Assembly (NCBI GenBank): GCA_030431185.1
Contig: JAUIJO010000030.1
Coordinates: 1-17,710, forward strand
Length of the DNA: 17,710 bases
Direction of reading: 5' to 3'
DNA from: Gammaproteobacteria bacterium
Lineage (GTDB): Bacteria; Pseudomonadota; Gammaproteobacteria; Xanthomonadales; Xanthomonadaceae
Shown: positions 1-6,230 of the stretch, piece after piece
Layout: each line of letters opens with the position of its first letter
Numbering within the stretch: position 1 is the first letter of the stretch
The notes under the pieces: model-generated
What the model was told of the DNA's origin: nothing
What the model saw: only the letters and a program-made list of their open reading frames with translations
The model's database searches: none
Program-made: the position numbers and the translations under genes

Positions 1-706
1 CCTGAAGGCCGGCGACATCCGCGCGCCGATCGTCTACCAGGTCGATCGCACGCGCGACGGCGGCAGTTTCTCGGTGCGCCGGGTCACCGCGATCCAGCAT
101 GGCCAGCCGATCTTCTTCCTCGCGGCCTCGTTCCAGAAGCAGGAGGACGGCGCGACGCACCAGTTGTCGATGCCGGAGGTGCCCAAGCCCGAGGACATCG
201 CCCCGGCGCCCGCGGTGCCCGACGAGGTGATGAAGACGCTGCCGACCAAGATCCAGCGCTGGCTCTCGCGCGGGGGGCCGTTCGAGTTCCGCCACGTCTA
301 CCCGCGAGACGAACTGCAGCCGCCCAAGCGGCCGCCGTTCCAGCAGGTGTGGTTCCGGCTGGCGGAGAAGGTCGACGACGCACCCGAACTGCACCGGGCC
401 CTGCTCGCGTACGCCTCGGACTTCCACCTGCTCGGCACGGCCACCTTCCCGCACGGGATCAGCTACTACCAGCCGAACGTGCAGATGGCCTCGCTGGACC
501 ATGCGCTGTGGTTCCACCGCCCGTTCCGGGCCGACGACTGGCTGCTGTACTCGATCGACAGTCCCAGCGCGCAGGCCGGCCGCGGCCTCGCCCGCGGCCA
601 GATCTTCGATCGCGACGGCCGCTTGGTCGCCAGCACCGCTCAGGAGGGCCTGATCCGCGTGGTCGAGGACGCGGCCGCCGCCCAGCACGTCCCGGCGAAG
701 CGCTGA
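1..706 (+). CDS. tesB: acyl-CoA thioesterase II, 3' part (5' end outside window)
   Basis: Hydrolyses acyl-CoA thioesters to free fatty acid and CoA in the cytoplasm. The reading frame is open from base 2 to the stop at 704-706, and the gene begins upstream of the window; the GTG at 74 is an internal valine, because TesB-like sequence (APIVYQVDRTRDGGSF, then RRVTAIQHGQPIFFLAASFQ) runs straight through it. What is present is about two thirds of a family member of about 290 residues and covers the end of the first hot-dog domain and all of the second. Catalytic residues known from E. coli TesB (Asp, Thr/Ser, Gln) match the Asp of SLDHALWFH, a Ser in DSPSA and the Gln of TAQEGL. The next gene starts 3 nt after the stop, so the two are probably cotranscribed. 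The family call is firm; the physiological substrate is unknown. Confidence 0.93.
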   Translation, partial: LKAGDIRAPIVYQVDRTRDGGSFSVRRVTAIQHGQPIFFLAASFQKQEDGATHQLSMPEVPKPEDIAPAPAVPDEVMKTLPTKIQRWLSRGGPFEFRHVYPRDELQPPKRPPFQQVWFRLAEKVDDAPELHRALLAYASDFHLLGTATFPHGISYYQPNVQMASLDHALWFHRPFRADDWLLYSIDSPSAQAGRGLARGQIFDRDGRLVASTAQEGLIRVVEDAAAAQHVPAKR

Positions 707-709
707 GCC

Positions 710-1594
710 ATGCGACAGGTATTCAGCAGCCCCCGCCTGGAGAACGTCGAGGCCGTCGCGCGATTGCTCGAGGACGCCGGCATCGAGGTGCGCATCACCG
801 ACGGCCGCTCGTACCGCGGCAACCGTCGCGGCAACTTCAGCTATGGCGACACCAGTGCCCCCAGGGGCGCGGTCTGGGTGGTCCAGTCCAACGACCAGCT
901 GCGGGCCCGCGAGATCCTGCGCGAGGCCGGCCTGATCGACTCCACCCGGCAGCGGGACAGCTTCGTGGCCAACTTCCGCGATGCGGAGGCCATCGCCGCC
1001 GAGGGCGACCCGCGCCAGCGCCGGGTGGTGCGCATCAAGTACACCATGCTGGTGGTGCTGCTGGTCGCCGCCGGCGCCCTCACGGTCCACATGGTCCGCA
1101 ACCGCCCCGACGCACCGGTGGCGCCGGTCAGCTCGCCGACGAACCCGCAGCCGTTGCCCGAGCGGCAGTTCGCGCGCGAACCTTTCGATGGCAGCATCCA
1201 GCCCACGCTCACGCCCATCGCTGAAGCCGTGTTCGCCCACGAGCTGGGGAATGTCCGGCTGGACATCGGGTGCATGTCCGTCGACGGCCACGACGCCCCC
1301 GCACCGCTGATCGAATCGGTGCAGGCGAGGCTGCAGGGCACCCCGATCCAACTGGTGTCGGCGTCCAACTGCGAGCGCATCGCCGAAGAAGCGATCGGCA
1401 GCAGCCACCGGGCCAGTGGCCAGCCGGCGATGCTGGTCGACGTGGGCCGTTTCCGGGCCAGCGCGGCGGACGCCGGCGAGGTCGAATACACCGCGTACCA
1501 CCACCGCCTGTTCGCCACCTACCGGACCCTCGAGGTCCGGCGCATCGATGGGCAGTGGCAGGTGACCCGGGTGGTGCGCGGCGCGTCGATCTGA
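710..1594 (+). CDS. DUF2007-type (putative signal-transducing) protein with one membrane anchor
   Basis: 294 residues. Residues 1-75 have the DUF2007 pattern, a small alpha/beta domain opening with a short strand (RQVFSSPRLENVEAVARLLEDAG) and ending in VVQSNDQLRAREIL. Xanthomonad relatives are often labelled 'pathogenicity-like protein', a label without a demonstrated function. One hydrophobic helix at about 112-130 is preceded by basic residues (PRQRRVVRIK), predicting a cytoplasmic DUF2007 domain. A Pro-rich linker (132-152) leads to a C-terminal domain of about 130 residues ending in strand-rich sequence (FATYRTLEVRRIDGQWQVTRVV), which should lie in the periplasm and has two cysteines that could pair. 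The start at 710 is 3 nt after the tesB stop, and no strong Shine-Dalgarno is visible, which fits translational coupling. Function is not known. Confidence 0.85.
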   Translation: MRQVFSSPRLENVEAVARLLEDAGIEVRITDGRSYRGNRRGNFSYGDTSAPRGAVWVVQSNDQLRAREILREAGLIDSTRQRDSFVANFRDAEAIAAEGDPRQRRVVRIKYTMLVVLLVAAGALTVHMVRNRPDAPVAPVSSPTNPQPLPERQFAREPFDGSIQPTLTPIAEAVFAHELGNVRLDIGCMSVDGHDAPAPLIESVQARLQGTPIQLVSASNCERIAEEAIGSSHRASGQPAMLVDVGRFRASAADAGEVEYTAYHHRLFATYRTLEVRRIDGQWQVTRVVRGASI

Positions 1595-1599
1595 GTATC

Positions 1600-1839
1600 G
1601 CCACGCCCGCCCGCTTCGCCGGATCCGCCCGCGACAGCGCGCCGGCGGCCGCGTTCACCGCGGTGGTGGCACGTGCGCTGGCGGCCGCCTGCCCTCCCGG
1701 CCGCCGCCTTCGGCGTGCCGGGTGCCGCGGCGGCGGGCTGGGGCGGGAACGCATGCGGGGGCGGATCGGGCCGGGGCTGGGGCCGGCCTGCGGCCTGGCC
1801 GGACCGGCGACCGGGCTGCTGGCCTCGGACCGCCTGTGA
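1600..1839 (+). pseudogene. decayed remnant resembling the C-terminal membrane tail of the adjacent sigma factor
   Basis: The 336 bases between the DUF2007 gene and the sigma gene hold no intact gene, but part of them aligns with the sigma gene itself. In one frame, about 1609-1680 reads ARFAGSARDSAPAAAFTAVV, against ARFGDFARSSAPGTAFTAVV at residues 191-210 of the downstream sigma factor, and the nucleotides align too. The match then moves by one frame (Ala/Gly-rich, like MASPSVGAAAVIGSGLLGGGLG), and the original frame ends in LLASDRL plus a stop, reminiscent of the sigma factor's TSDRFPT terminus. There is no start codon, no sigma domain and no ribosome-binding site. I read it as the remains of a tandem duplicate of the sigma gene, most of which was deleted. 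Ala/Gly-rich low complexity could inflate the later part; the AFTAVV segment is the solid evidence. Confidence 0.6.
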
Positions 1840-1894
1840 GCGCCCGCCTCCCCTCGCGGTCACATTGGCCTCGCCCGTCCGTCAGGGACAGGAA

Positions 1895-1915
1895 GGCGCG
1901 CATTCCCGGCGCGCC
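1895..1915 (+). promoter_or_regulatory. hairpin just upstream of the sigma-factor ribosome-binding site
   Basis: GGCGCGC (1895-1901) and GCGCGCC (1909-1915) form a 7-bp all-GC stem with a 7-nt loop. It ends 5 nt before the GGAG (1921-1924) that serves the sigma gene. It could affect translation of the sigma mRNA or be chance in GC-rich DNA; no T-run follows, so it is not a terminator. Confidence 0.3.
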
Positions 1916-1930
1916 CGCACGGAGTTACTG

Positions 1931-3157
1931 ATGAGCGTTGCCGTCGACCCGCATTTCGATATCGACCGCCTGGTCGAAGACCAGCTGCCCGCGGCCCGGC
2001 GCGGCGACGGCGAGGCCTATGCCCGCATCGTCGCGGCCTGCCAGAATTCGGTCACCGCGATCGCACTGGCGATCGTGCGCGACGTGCCGACCAGCGAGGA
2101 CATCGCCCAGGAGGCCTTCCTCAAGGCCTGGCAGGGACTGGACACCCTGAGGAACCATGCCAGTTTCCTGCCTTGGCTGCGCCAGATCACGCGCAACCTG
2201 GCACGGGACTACCTGCGTGCCACCCGCCTGCGACCGATGACAGGCGAAGGCGCGGAGATGGCGATCAACATGGCGGCCGACCCGTCGGCCTCGCCGGCGG
2301 AACGGCTGCTGCGCACCGAACAGGAGAGGGCGGCCGCTGACATCATCTCCAGCCTGCCCGAAGACAGCCGCGAGACCTTGTTGCTGTACTACCGCGAGGG
2401 CCAGCGCTCCCGGCAGGTCGCCGCCCTGCTCGGCCTGAGCGACGCCGCGGTGCGCAAGCGCCTCTCGCGGGCCCGCGAGCTGGTGCGCAGCGAGATGCTG
2501 GCACGCTTCGGCGACTTCGCGCGCAGCAGCGCGCCGGGCACCGCCTTCACCGCCGTCGTGGTGGGCAGCCTCGCGATGGCATCGCCGTCGGTCGGCGCCG
2601 CCGCGGTGATCGGCAGTGGGCTGCTGGGGGGCGGACTCGGCAAGCTCGGCTCGGGCACGGTCGCCGCGACGGGCGCCTCCGGCGGCGTCGCCGGCGGAGC
2701 GATGGCGGTGGTCGCCAACGCCACCTGGCTCGATGCCGACACGCTGGCCATGGCCGCCACCGGCGCGCTCGGGGGCCTGCTCGGCGCGGGCGCCACGCTG
2801 TGGTACCTGCTCCGGCTCGCCCAGACGCCGGGCGAGCGCCAGCAGGTGTTGCGCTTCATGCGGCTCAACACGGTCTCGGCGGCAATCTGGGGTGGCGCGA
2901 TGGTGCTCGCCCATGCCTTGACGCCACAGTGGTGGTCGCTGCCCGCGGTGTTCCTGCTGGGCATGGGCGCGGTCAACTACCAGTACCTGGTGATGCTGCC
3001 GCGGATCATGGACCCGATCCTCGCGCATCCGGCGAACCAGGGGCGAAGGCGATGCTACGAGTACACCCTGGGGCGCACGGCGGTGTTCTACAGTTCAATC
3101 CTGGCGACCGCGGTGATCGCGATCGCCGCGGTGACCTCGGACCGCTTCCCGACCTGA
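1931..3157 (+). CDS. ECF-like RNA polymerase sigma factor fused to a multi-pass membrane domain
   Basis: 408 residues from the ATG at 1931, which has GGAG 6 nt upstream; the frame opens earlier but lacks signals there. Residues 20-100 form sigma region 2 (DIAQEAFLKAWQGLD, then FLPWLRQITRNLARDYLR, the promoter-melting and -10-binding part). Residues 127-188 form region 4 (SLPEDSRETLLLYYREGQ, then the helix-turn-helix SRQVAALLGLSDAAVRKRLS), which reads the -35 element. Typical ECF sigmas stop near residue 190. Here about 220 more residues follow: Ala/Gly-rich hydrophobic stretches at 204-235 and 243-265, then likely membrane helices near 272-296, 313-331, 336-357 and 385-402. No anti-sigma gene is adjacent, so the tail may anchor and inhibit the sigma domain at the membrane. 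The sigma domains are clear; the role of the tail is inference. Confidence 0.88.
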   Translation: MSVAVDPHFDIDRLVEDQLPAARRGDGEAYARIVAACQNSVTAIALAIVRDVPTSEDIAQEAFLKAWQGLDTLRNHASFLPWLRQITRNLARDYLRATRLRPMTGEGAEMAINMAADPSASPAERLLRTEQERAAADIISSLPEDSRETLLLYYREGQRSRQVAALLGLSDAAVRKRLSRARELVRSEMLARFGDFARSSAPGTAFTAVVVGSLAMASPSVGAAAVIGSGLLGGGLGKLGSGTVAATGASGGVAGGAMAVVANATWLDADTLAMAATGALGGLLGAGATLWYLLRLAQTPGERQQVLRFMRLNTVSAAIWGGAMVLAHALTPQWWSLPAVFLLGMGAVNYQYLVMLPRIMDPILAHPANQGRRRCYEYTLGRTAVFYSSILATAVIAIAAVTSDRFPT

Positions 3158-3199
3158 TGCGCCCACGCGCGCGTCGCGTGCGGCCTCCGGACGGGCAGG

Positions 3200-3226
3200 A
3201 AAAAGCAGGTACCCGAAGGTACCTGC
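3200..3226 (-). terminator. Rho-independent terminator of the EF-hand gene
   Basis: GCAGGTACC (3205-3213) and GGTACCTGC (3218-3226) form a perfect 9-bp stem. Read on the minus strand the loop is TTCG, the extra-stable UUCG tetraloop, and the stem is followed directly by five T (3204-3200). It lies 57 nt past the EF-hand stop codon. On the plus strand no T-run follows, so it acts mainly on minus-strand transcripts. Confidence 0.9.
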
Positions 3227-3283
3227 AAGTTCCCCCCACGGGAACATCCGGAACCGGCACGGACGGGCCCGGGAACGTCCGGC

Positions 3284-3955
3284 TCAACGCATGCCGCGAT
3301 CGCCGCGCGGGCCACCCCGGTGGCCGGACATCATGCCGCCATCCGGCCGGGCCTCCGCGGCGCTGAGATAGCCGTCGCGGTCCTCGTCGAGGAAGGCGAA
3401 TGCCTTGGCCAGGCGCGGCATGCCGGCTTCGACCTCGGCCTGGCTCAGTCGCCCGTCCTTGTTGCCGTCGATGCGGGCAAAGCGTTGCTGCTGCCGCTCG
3501 ACCATGCGCGCCTGGCGCTCGGCACGCATCTTCTCGTTTGCCGCCCGCAGCTCGCTGCGCACCACGTAACCATCGCGGTTGGCGTCGATCGCGTCGAAGC
3601 GCTTGCCGAGCGGGGAATCGGCGCCGGCCTCGAGCTTGCTGATACGGCCGTCGGCGTTCGCGTCGAGCGCGACGATGCGCTCCAGAGCGCCGCCACGTCC
3701 ACCACGACGATGCTTCCGCGCGGGCCTTTCGTCCGCCGTGATGCGTCCGTCGCCGTTCTTGTCGATGCGCTCGAAATGCTCGGCGAAGCGCGGCGAGGCG
3801 GCGGCTTCATGACGGTCGATCGCGCCGTCGCCGTTGGCATCGAGCTGCGTCATGCCGTGGCGGCCGGGGCCTGCGTCCTGGGTTTGAGGGGCGGCAAAGG
3901 CGGCACCGGCCACGAGCGCGGTCGTCATCGCGGCCAACAGGATGGAACGATTCAT
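3284..3955 (-). CDS. secreted six-EF-hand calcium-binding protein
   Basis: 223 residues from the ATG at 3955-3953, preceded on its strand by GGAGA about 6 nt away; the frame is open further upstream, but only this start gives a signal peptide (MNRSILLAAMTTALVAGAAFA, cut near residue 21-22). Six 12-residue EF-hand loops are visible, each with Asp at position 1 and Glu at position 12: 39-50, 65-76, 98-109, 124-135, 163-174 and 190-201 (DANGDGAIDRHE is the first). A basic spacer (78-89) separates loops 2 and 3, and a basic helix rich in Arg/Gln (143-158) separates loops 4 and 5. The C-terminus is Gly/Arg/Met-rich. It probably binds calcium in the periplasm or outside the cell, as a buffer or sensor; the partner is unknown. 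It converges on the sigma gene, is divergent from bpt and has its own terminator, so it is monocistronic. Confidence 0.9.
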   Translation of the reverse strand: MNRSILLAAMTTALVAGAAFAAPQTQDAGPGRHGMTQLDANGDGAIDRHEAAASPRFAEHFERIDKNGDGRITADERPARKHRRGGRGGALERIVALDANADGRISKLEAGADSPLGKRFDAIDANRDGYVVRSELRAANEKMRAERQARMVERQQQRFARIDGNKDGRLSQAEVEAGMPRLAKAFAFLDEDRDGYLSAAEARPDGGMMSGHRGGPRGDRGMR

Positions 3956-4052
3956 GGACTGTCTCCGGTAGTTCGACGCCCAGCGGCGCCGTTGGGGATG
4001 GAAACGCCCGACCCCGGGGGCGGTTGACGCATGCGCGGGACGGTTCAGGTGC

Positions 4053-4083
4053 TGGACAGGCCCGTGGCGGACGGCGCTATGCT
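4053..4083 (+). promoter_or_regulatory. candidate promoter giving a leaderless bpt transcript
   Basis: TATGCT (4078-4083) resembles a sigma-70 -10 box and lies exactly 6 nt before the bpt ATG at 4090. TGGACA (4053-4058) is a near-consensus -35, though the 19-bp spacer is long. Transcription would begin at or next to the start codon. No Shine-Dalgarno is present, which agrees with a leaderless mRNA. Confidence 0.45.
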
Positions 4084-4089
4084 GGCGGC

Positions 4090-4866
4090 ATGGGCAACTC
4101 CTCACGCCGCGACGACAACGACATGCGCCTGTTCCACACGGGGGAGCATGCGTGCGGCTACTGGCCCGAACGCACGGCCCGCGACCTCGTGCTCGATCCC
4201 CGCGACCCCCGCTTGCCGACCTGGTACCCGCAGGCCCTGGAGTGGGGGTTCCGGCGCTCGGGCGACATCGTGTACCGGCCGCACTGCGCCGGCTGCCGTG
4301 CCTGCGTCGCGGTACGCATCCCGGTCGATGCCTTCCGCCCCGACCGTAGCCAGCGCCGCTGCCTCAGGCGCAACGCCGACATCGAGATGCGCATCTGCCA
4401 ACCGGTGAGGACCGAGGAGCAGCTGGCCCTGTATCGCCGCTACCTGCACGCACGGCATCCCGGCGGCGGCATGGACGGGCACGGCGCACTGGAGTTCGAC
4501 CAGTTCCTGGTCGGCAGCTGGAGCGAAGGTCGTTTCATGGAGCTCCGCGAATCCGGCGCGGAGCGGCCCGGTCGCCTGCTCGCGGTGGCGGTCACCGATG
4601 TCACCGACGATGCGCTGTCGGCGGTGTATACCTTCTTCGATCCCGAGGCGGCCGATCGCGGGCTGGGGACGTTGGCGATCCTCAAGCAGATCGAATGGGC
4701 GCGCCGGGAGCGACGCACGCACCTCTACCTGGGCTACTGGATCGCGGGCCACGGCAAGATGGACTACAAGCGGCGATTCCATCCGCTGGAAGGGTTCGAC
4801 GGACGCGGCTGGCGCGAGTTCGACGCTTTCGCGAAGCGGCCCCGTGCCGGCGGCGACGCCGCTTGA
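4090..4866 (+). CDS. bpt: aspartate/glutamate leucyltransferase (N-end rule)
   Basis: Transfers leucine from Leu-tRNA to N-terminal Asp or Glu of proteins, marking them for ClpS/ClpAP degradation (EC 2.3.2.29). 258 residues, close to the family's usual length. Diagnostic segments are HACGYWPERTARDLVLDP (20-37), YPQALEWGFRRSGDIVYRPH (46-65), the cysteine cluster CAGCRAC (66-72), HPGGGMDGHG (123-132) with EFDQFL, and the acyltransferase-like core LLAVAVTDVTDDALSAVYTF followed by YLGYWIAGHGKMDYKRRF (213-230). I chose ATG 4090 because Xanthomonas homologues start about ten residues before the RLFHTGEH segment; ATG 4123 is possible. It has no Shine-Dalgarno (see the promoter entry). The next gene's proposed TTG start overlaps this stop codon. 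Identification is firm; the start is likely. Confidence 0.95.
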   Translation: MGNSSRRDDNDMRLFHTGEHACGYWPERTARDLVLDPRDPRLPTWYPQALEWGFRRSGDIVYRPHCAGCRACVAVRIPVDAFRPDRSQRRCLRRNADIEMRICQPVRTEEQLALYRRYLHARHPGGGMDGHGALEFDQFLVGSWSEGRFMELRESGAERPGRLLAVAVTDVTDDALSAVYTFFDPEAADRGLGTLAILKQIEWARRERRTHLYLGYWIAGHGKMDYKRRFHPLEGFDGRGWREFDAFAKRPRAGGDAA

Positions 4867-6092
4867 ACGCCCGCTGCCGGTCCAAGCTGTCGATGGCGGC
4901 CCTCGTGGCCGTCGCCCTGGCCGCCGCGGCCTGCGTGCGGGTGAACGTGCACGGAGACCCGCCCGCCACGGCCCCCAACACGGAGAACCAGCCCCTGCGT
5001 TTCGCCACCTACAACACCTCGCTGTACGACGCGGCCTCCGGGGGGCTCGTCTCGCGCCTGGCGGGCGACGATCCCGACGCGGGACGGATCGCCGCGGTGC
5101 TGCAGCGGGTACGGCCCGATGTCGTGCTGCTCAACGAGTTCGACTTCGACGCATCCCATCGCGCGGCCGACCTCTTCCAGGACCGGTACCTCGAGGTGCC
5201 GCAGCCCGGCGGCGGCGACCCACTGGTGTATCCCTACCGCTACCTGGCCCCGGTCAACACCGGCGTACCCAGTGGGCTGGACCTGGACCGCGACGGCACG
5301 ATCGGGAGCAGCGGACGGGCCCGCGGCAACGACGCATGGGGGTACGGCCTGCACCCCGGCCAGTACGGGATGCTGCTGCTGTCGCGCTTCCCGATCGACG
5401 ACGCCGGCGTGCGCACCTTCCAGCGACTGCGCTGGAGCGCGATGCCGCACGCCCGCGTGCCGCGCGATCCCGCGACCGGCGAGCCGTGGTATCCGCAGGC
5501 GGTGTGGACCGCGCTGCGCCTGTCCTCGAAATCGCACTGGGACGTCCCGGTGCGAACGCCCGCGGGGATCGTCCACGTCCTCGCCGCGCATCCCACGCCT
5601 CCGGTGTTCGACGGCCCGGAGAACCGCAATGGCGCGCGCAATGCCGACGAAATCAGGCTCTGGCGCGACTACATCGACGCGGGCGAGACCCCCTGGCTCT
5701 GCGATGACACCGGCCGTTGCGGCGGTCTCGCCGCCGGTGCCCGCTTCGTCATCCTCGGCGACTACAACAACGACCCGGTCGATGGCGACGGCGAGCACGA
5801 TGCCATCCTGGAACTGCTCGAGCACCCGCGCGTGCTGCGCATGCCCACGCCACGAAGCGAAGGCGCGGTGGAGGCCGCCGGGCGCTACCCGGCCATCGCC
5901 CGGCAGGGTGCCGCCGCGCATGCCACCGGCGACTACGGGACGCGCACCGGCACGTTGAGGCTGGATTATGTCCTGCCGTCGGTGGGGTTCTCGCTCGAGG
6001 ACAGTGGCGTGTTCTGGCCACGCGAAGGCGACCCCGCCGCTGATCTCATCCGGGCCAGCGACCATCGCCTGGTCTGGGTGGACGTGCGTTGA
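4863..6092 (+). CDS. lipoprotein of the endonuclease/exonuclease/phosphatase superfamily
   Basis: 409 residues if translation starts at TTG 4863, which overlaps the bpt stop (TTGA). This start supplies the positive n-region (NARCRSK) before the hydrophobic MAALVAVALAAA and a lipobox-like AAAC with Cys at 24; the later ATG 4893 would give a signal without positive charge. The DNase I-like fold is shown by its metal and catalytic motifs: RFATYNTSLY (Asn 51), DVVLLNEFDFD (Glu 92), VLAAHPTPP (His 243), FVILGDYNNDP (Asp 300, Asn 302), LRLDYVLPS (Asp 368) and ASDHRLVWVD (Asp 400, His 401). All are intact, so it should be an active Mg-dependent phosphodiesterase or phosphatase. Nuclease, phospholipase-like or phosphatase activity cannot be told apart from sequence. 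It is probably envelope-anchored or exported and cotranscribed with bpt. Confidence 0.85.
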   Translation: MNARCRSKLSMAALVAVALAAAACVRVNVHGDPPATAPNTENQPLRFATYNTSLYDAASGGLVSRLAGDDPDAGRIAAVLQRVRPDVVLLNEFDFDASHRAADLFQDRYLEVPQPGGGDPLVYPYRYLAPVNTGVPSGLDLDRDGTIGSSGRARGNDAWGYGLHPGQYGMLLLSRFPIDDAGVRTFQRLRWSAMPHARVPRDPATGEPWYPQAVWTALRLSSKSHWDVPVRTPAGIVHVLAAHPTPPVFDGPENRNGARNADEIRLWRDYIDAGETPWLCDDTGRCGGLAAGARFVILGDYNNDPVDGDGEHDAILELLEHPRVLRMPTPRSEGAVEAAGRYPAIARQGAAAHATGDYGTRTGTLRLDYVLPSVGFSLEDSGVFWPREGDPAADLIRASDHRLVWVDVR

Positions 6093-6127
6093 GCTGGCCC
6101 TTGCGCGGCACCGTGCACAGGCCTCGC

Positions 6128-6149
6128 TGACACTCCCTTGACACTGCCT
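6128..6149 (+). repeat. tandem 11-bp repeat upstream of the glycine-rich gene
   Basis: TGACACTCCCT (6128-6138) is followed at once by TGACACTGCCT (6139-6149), one mismatch, with a period of one helical turn. The junction contains TTGACA (6138-6143), a perfect -35 hexamer, but no good -10 lies 16-18 bp downstream. It sits about 80 nt before the ATG of the secreted glycine-rich gene and may be an activator site. Confidence 0.4.
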
Positions 6150-6230
6150 TCCCTAGTTTGAGCGTGGGAGGTCTCGCGCCGGGACGGCGCGTTCCCGACC
6201 GCCGCGACTGGCTGGGGATGACGCAGGGAT

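Noticed and set aside
3164..3180. CACGCG/CGCGTG hairpin after the sigma gene
   Set aside because: Only a 6-bp stem with no T-run; expected by chance in CG-rich DNA.
4764..6065. 433-codon minus-strand frame across the phosphatase-fold lipoprotein
   Set aside because: Shadow of a gene with all catalytic motifs intact; no recognisable domain of its own.
6138..6160. Perfect TTGACA read as a complete sigma-70 promoter
   Set aside because: The best -10-like sequence (TAGTTT, 6154-6159) is only 10 bp away, and nothing suitable lies at 16-18 bp.
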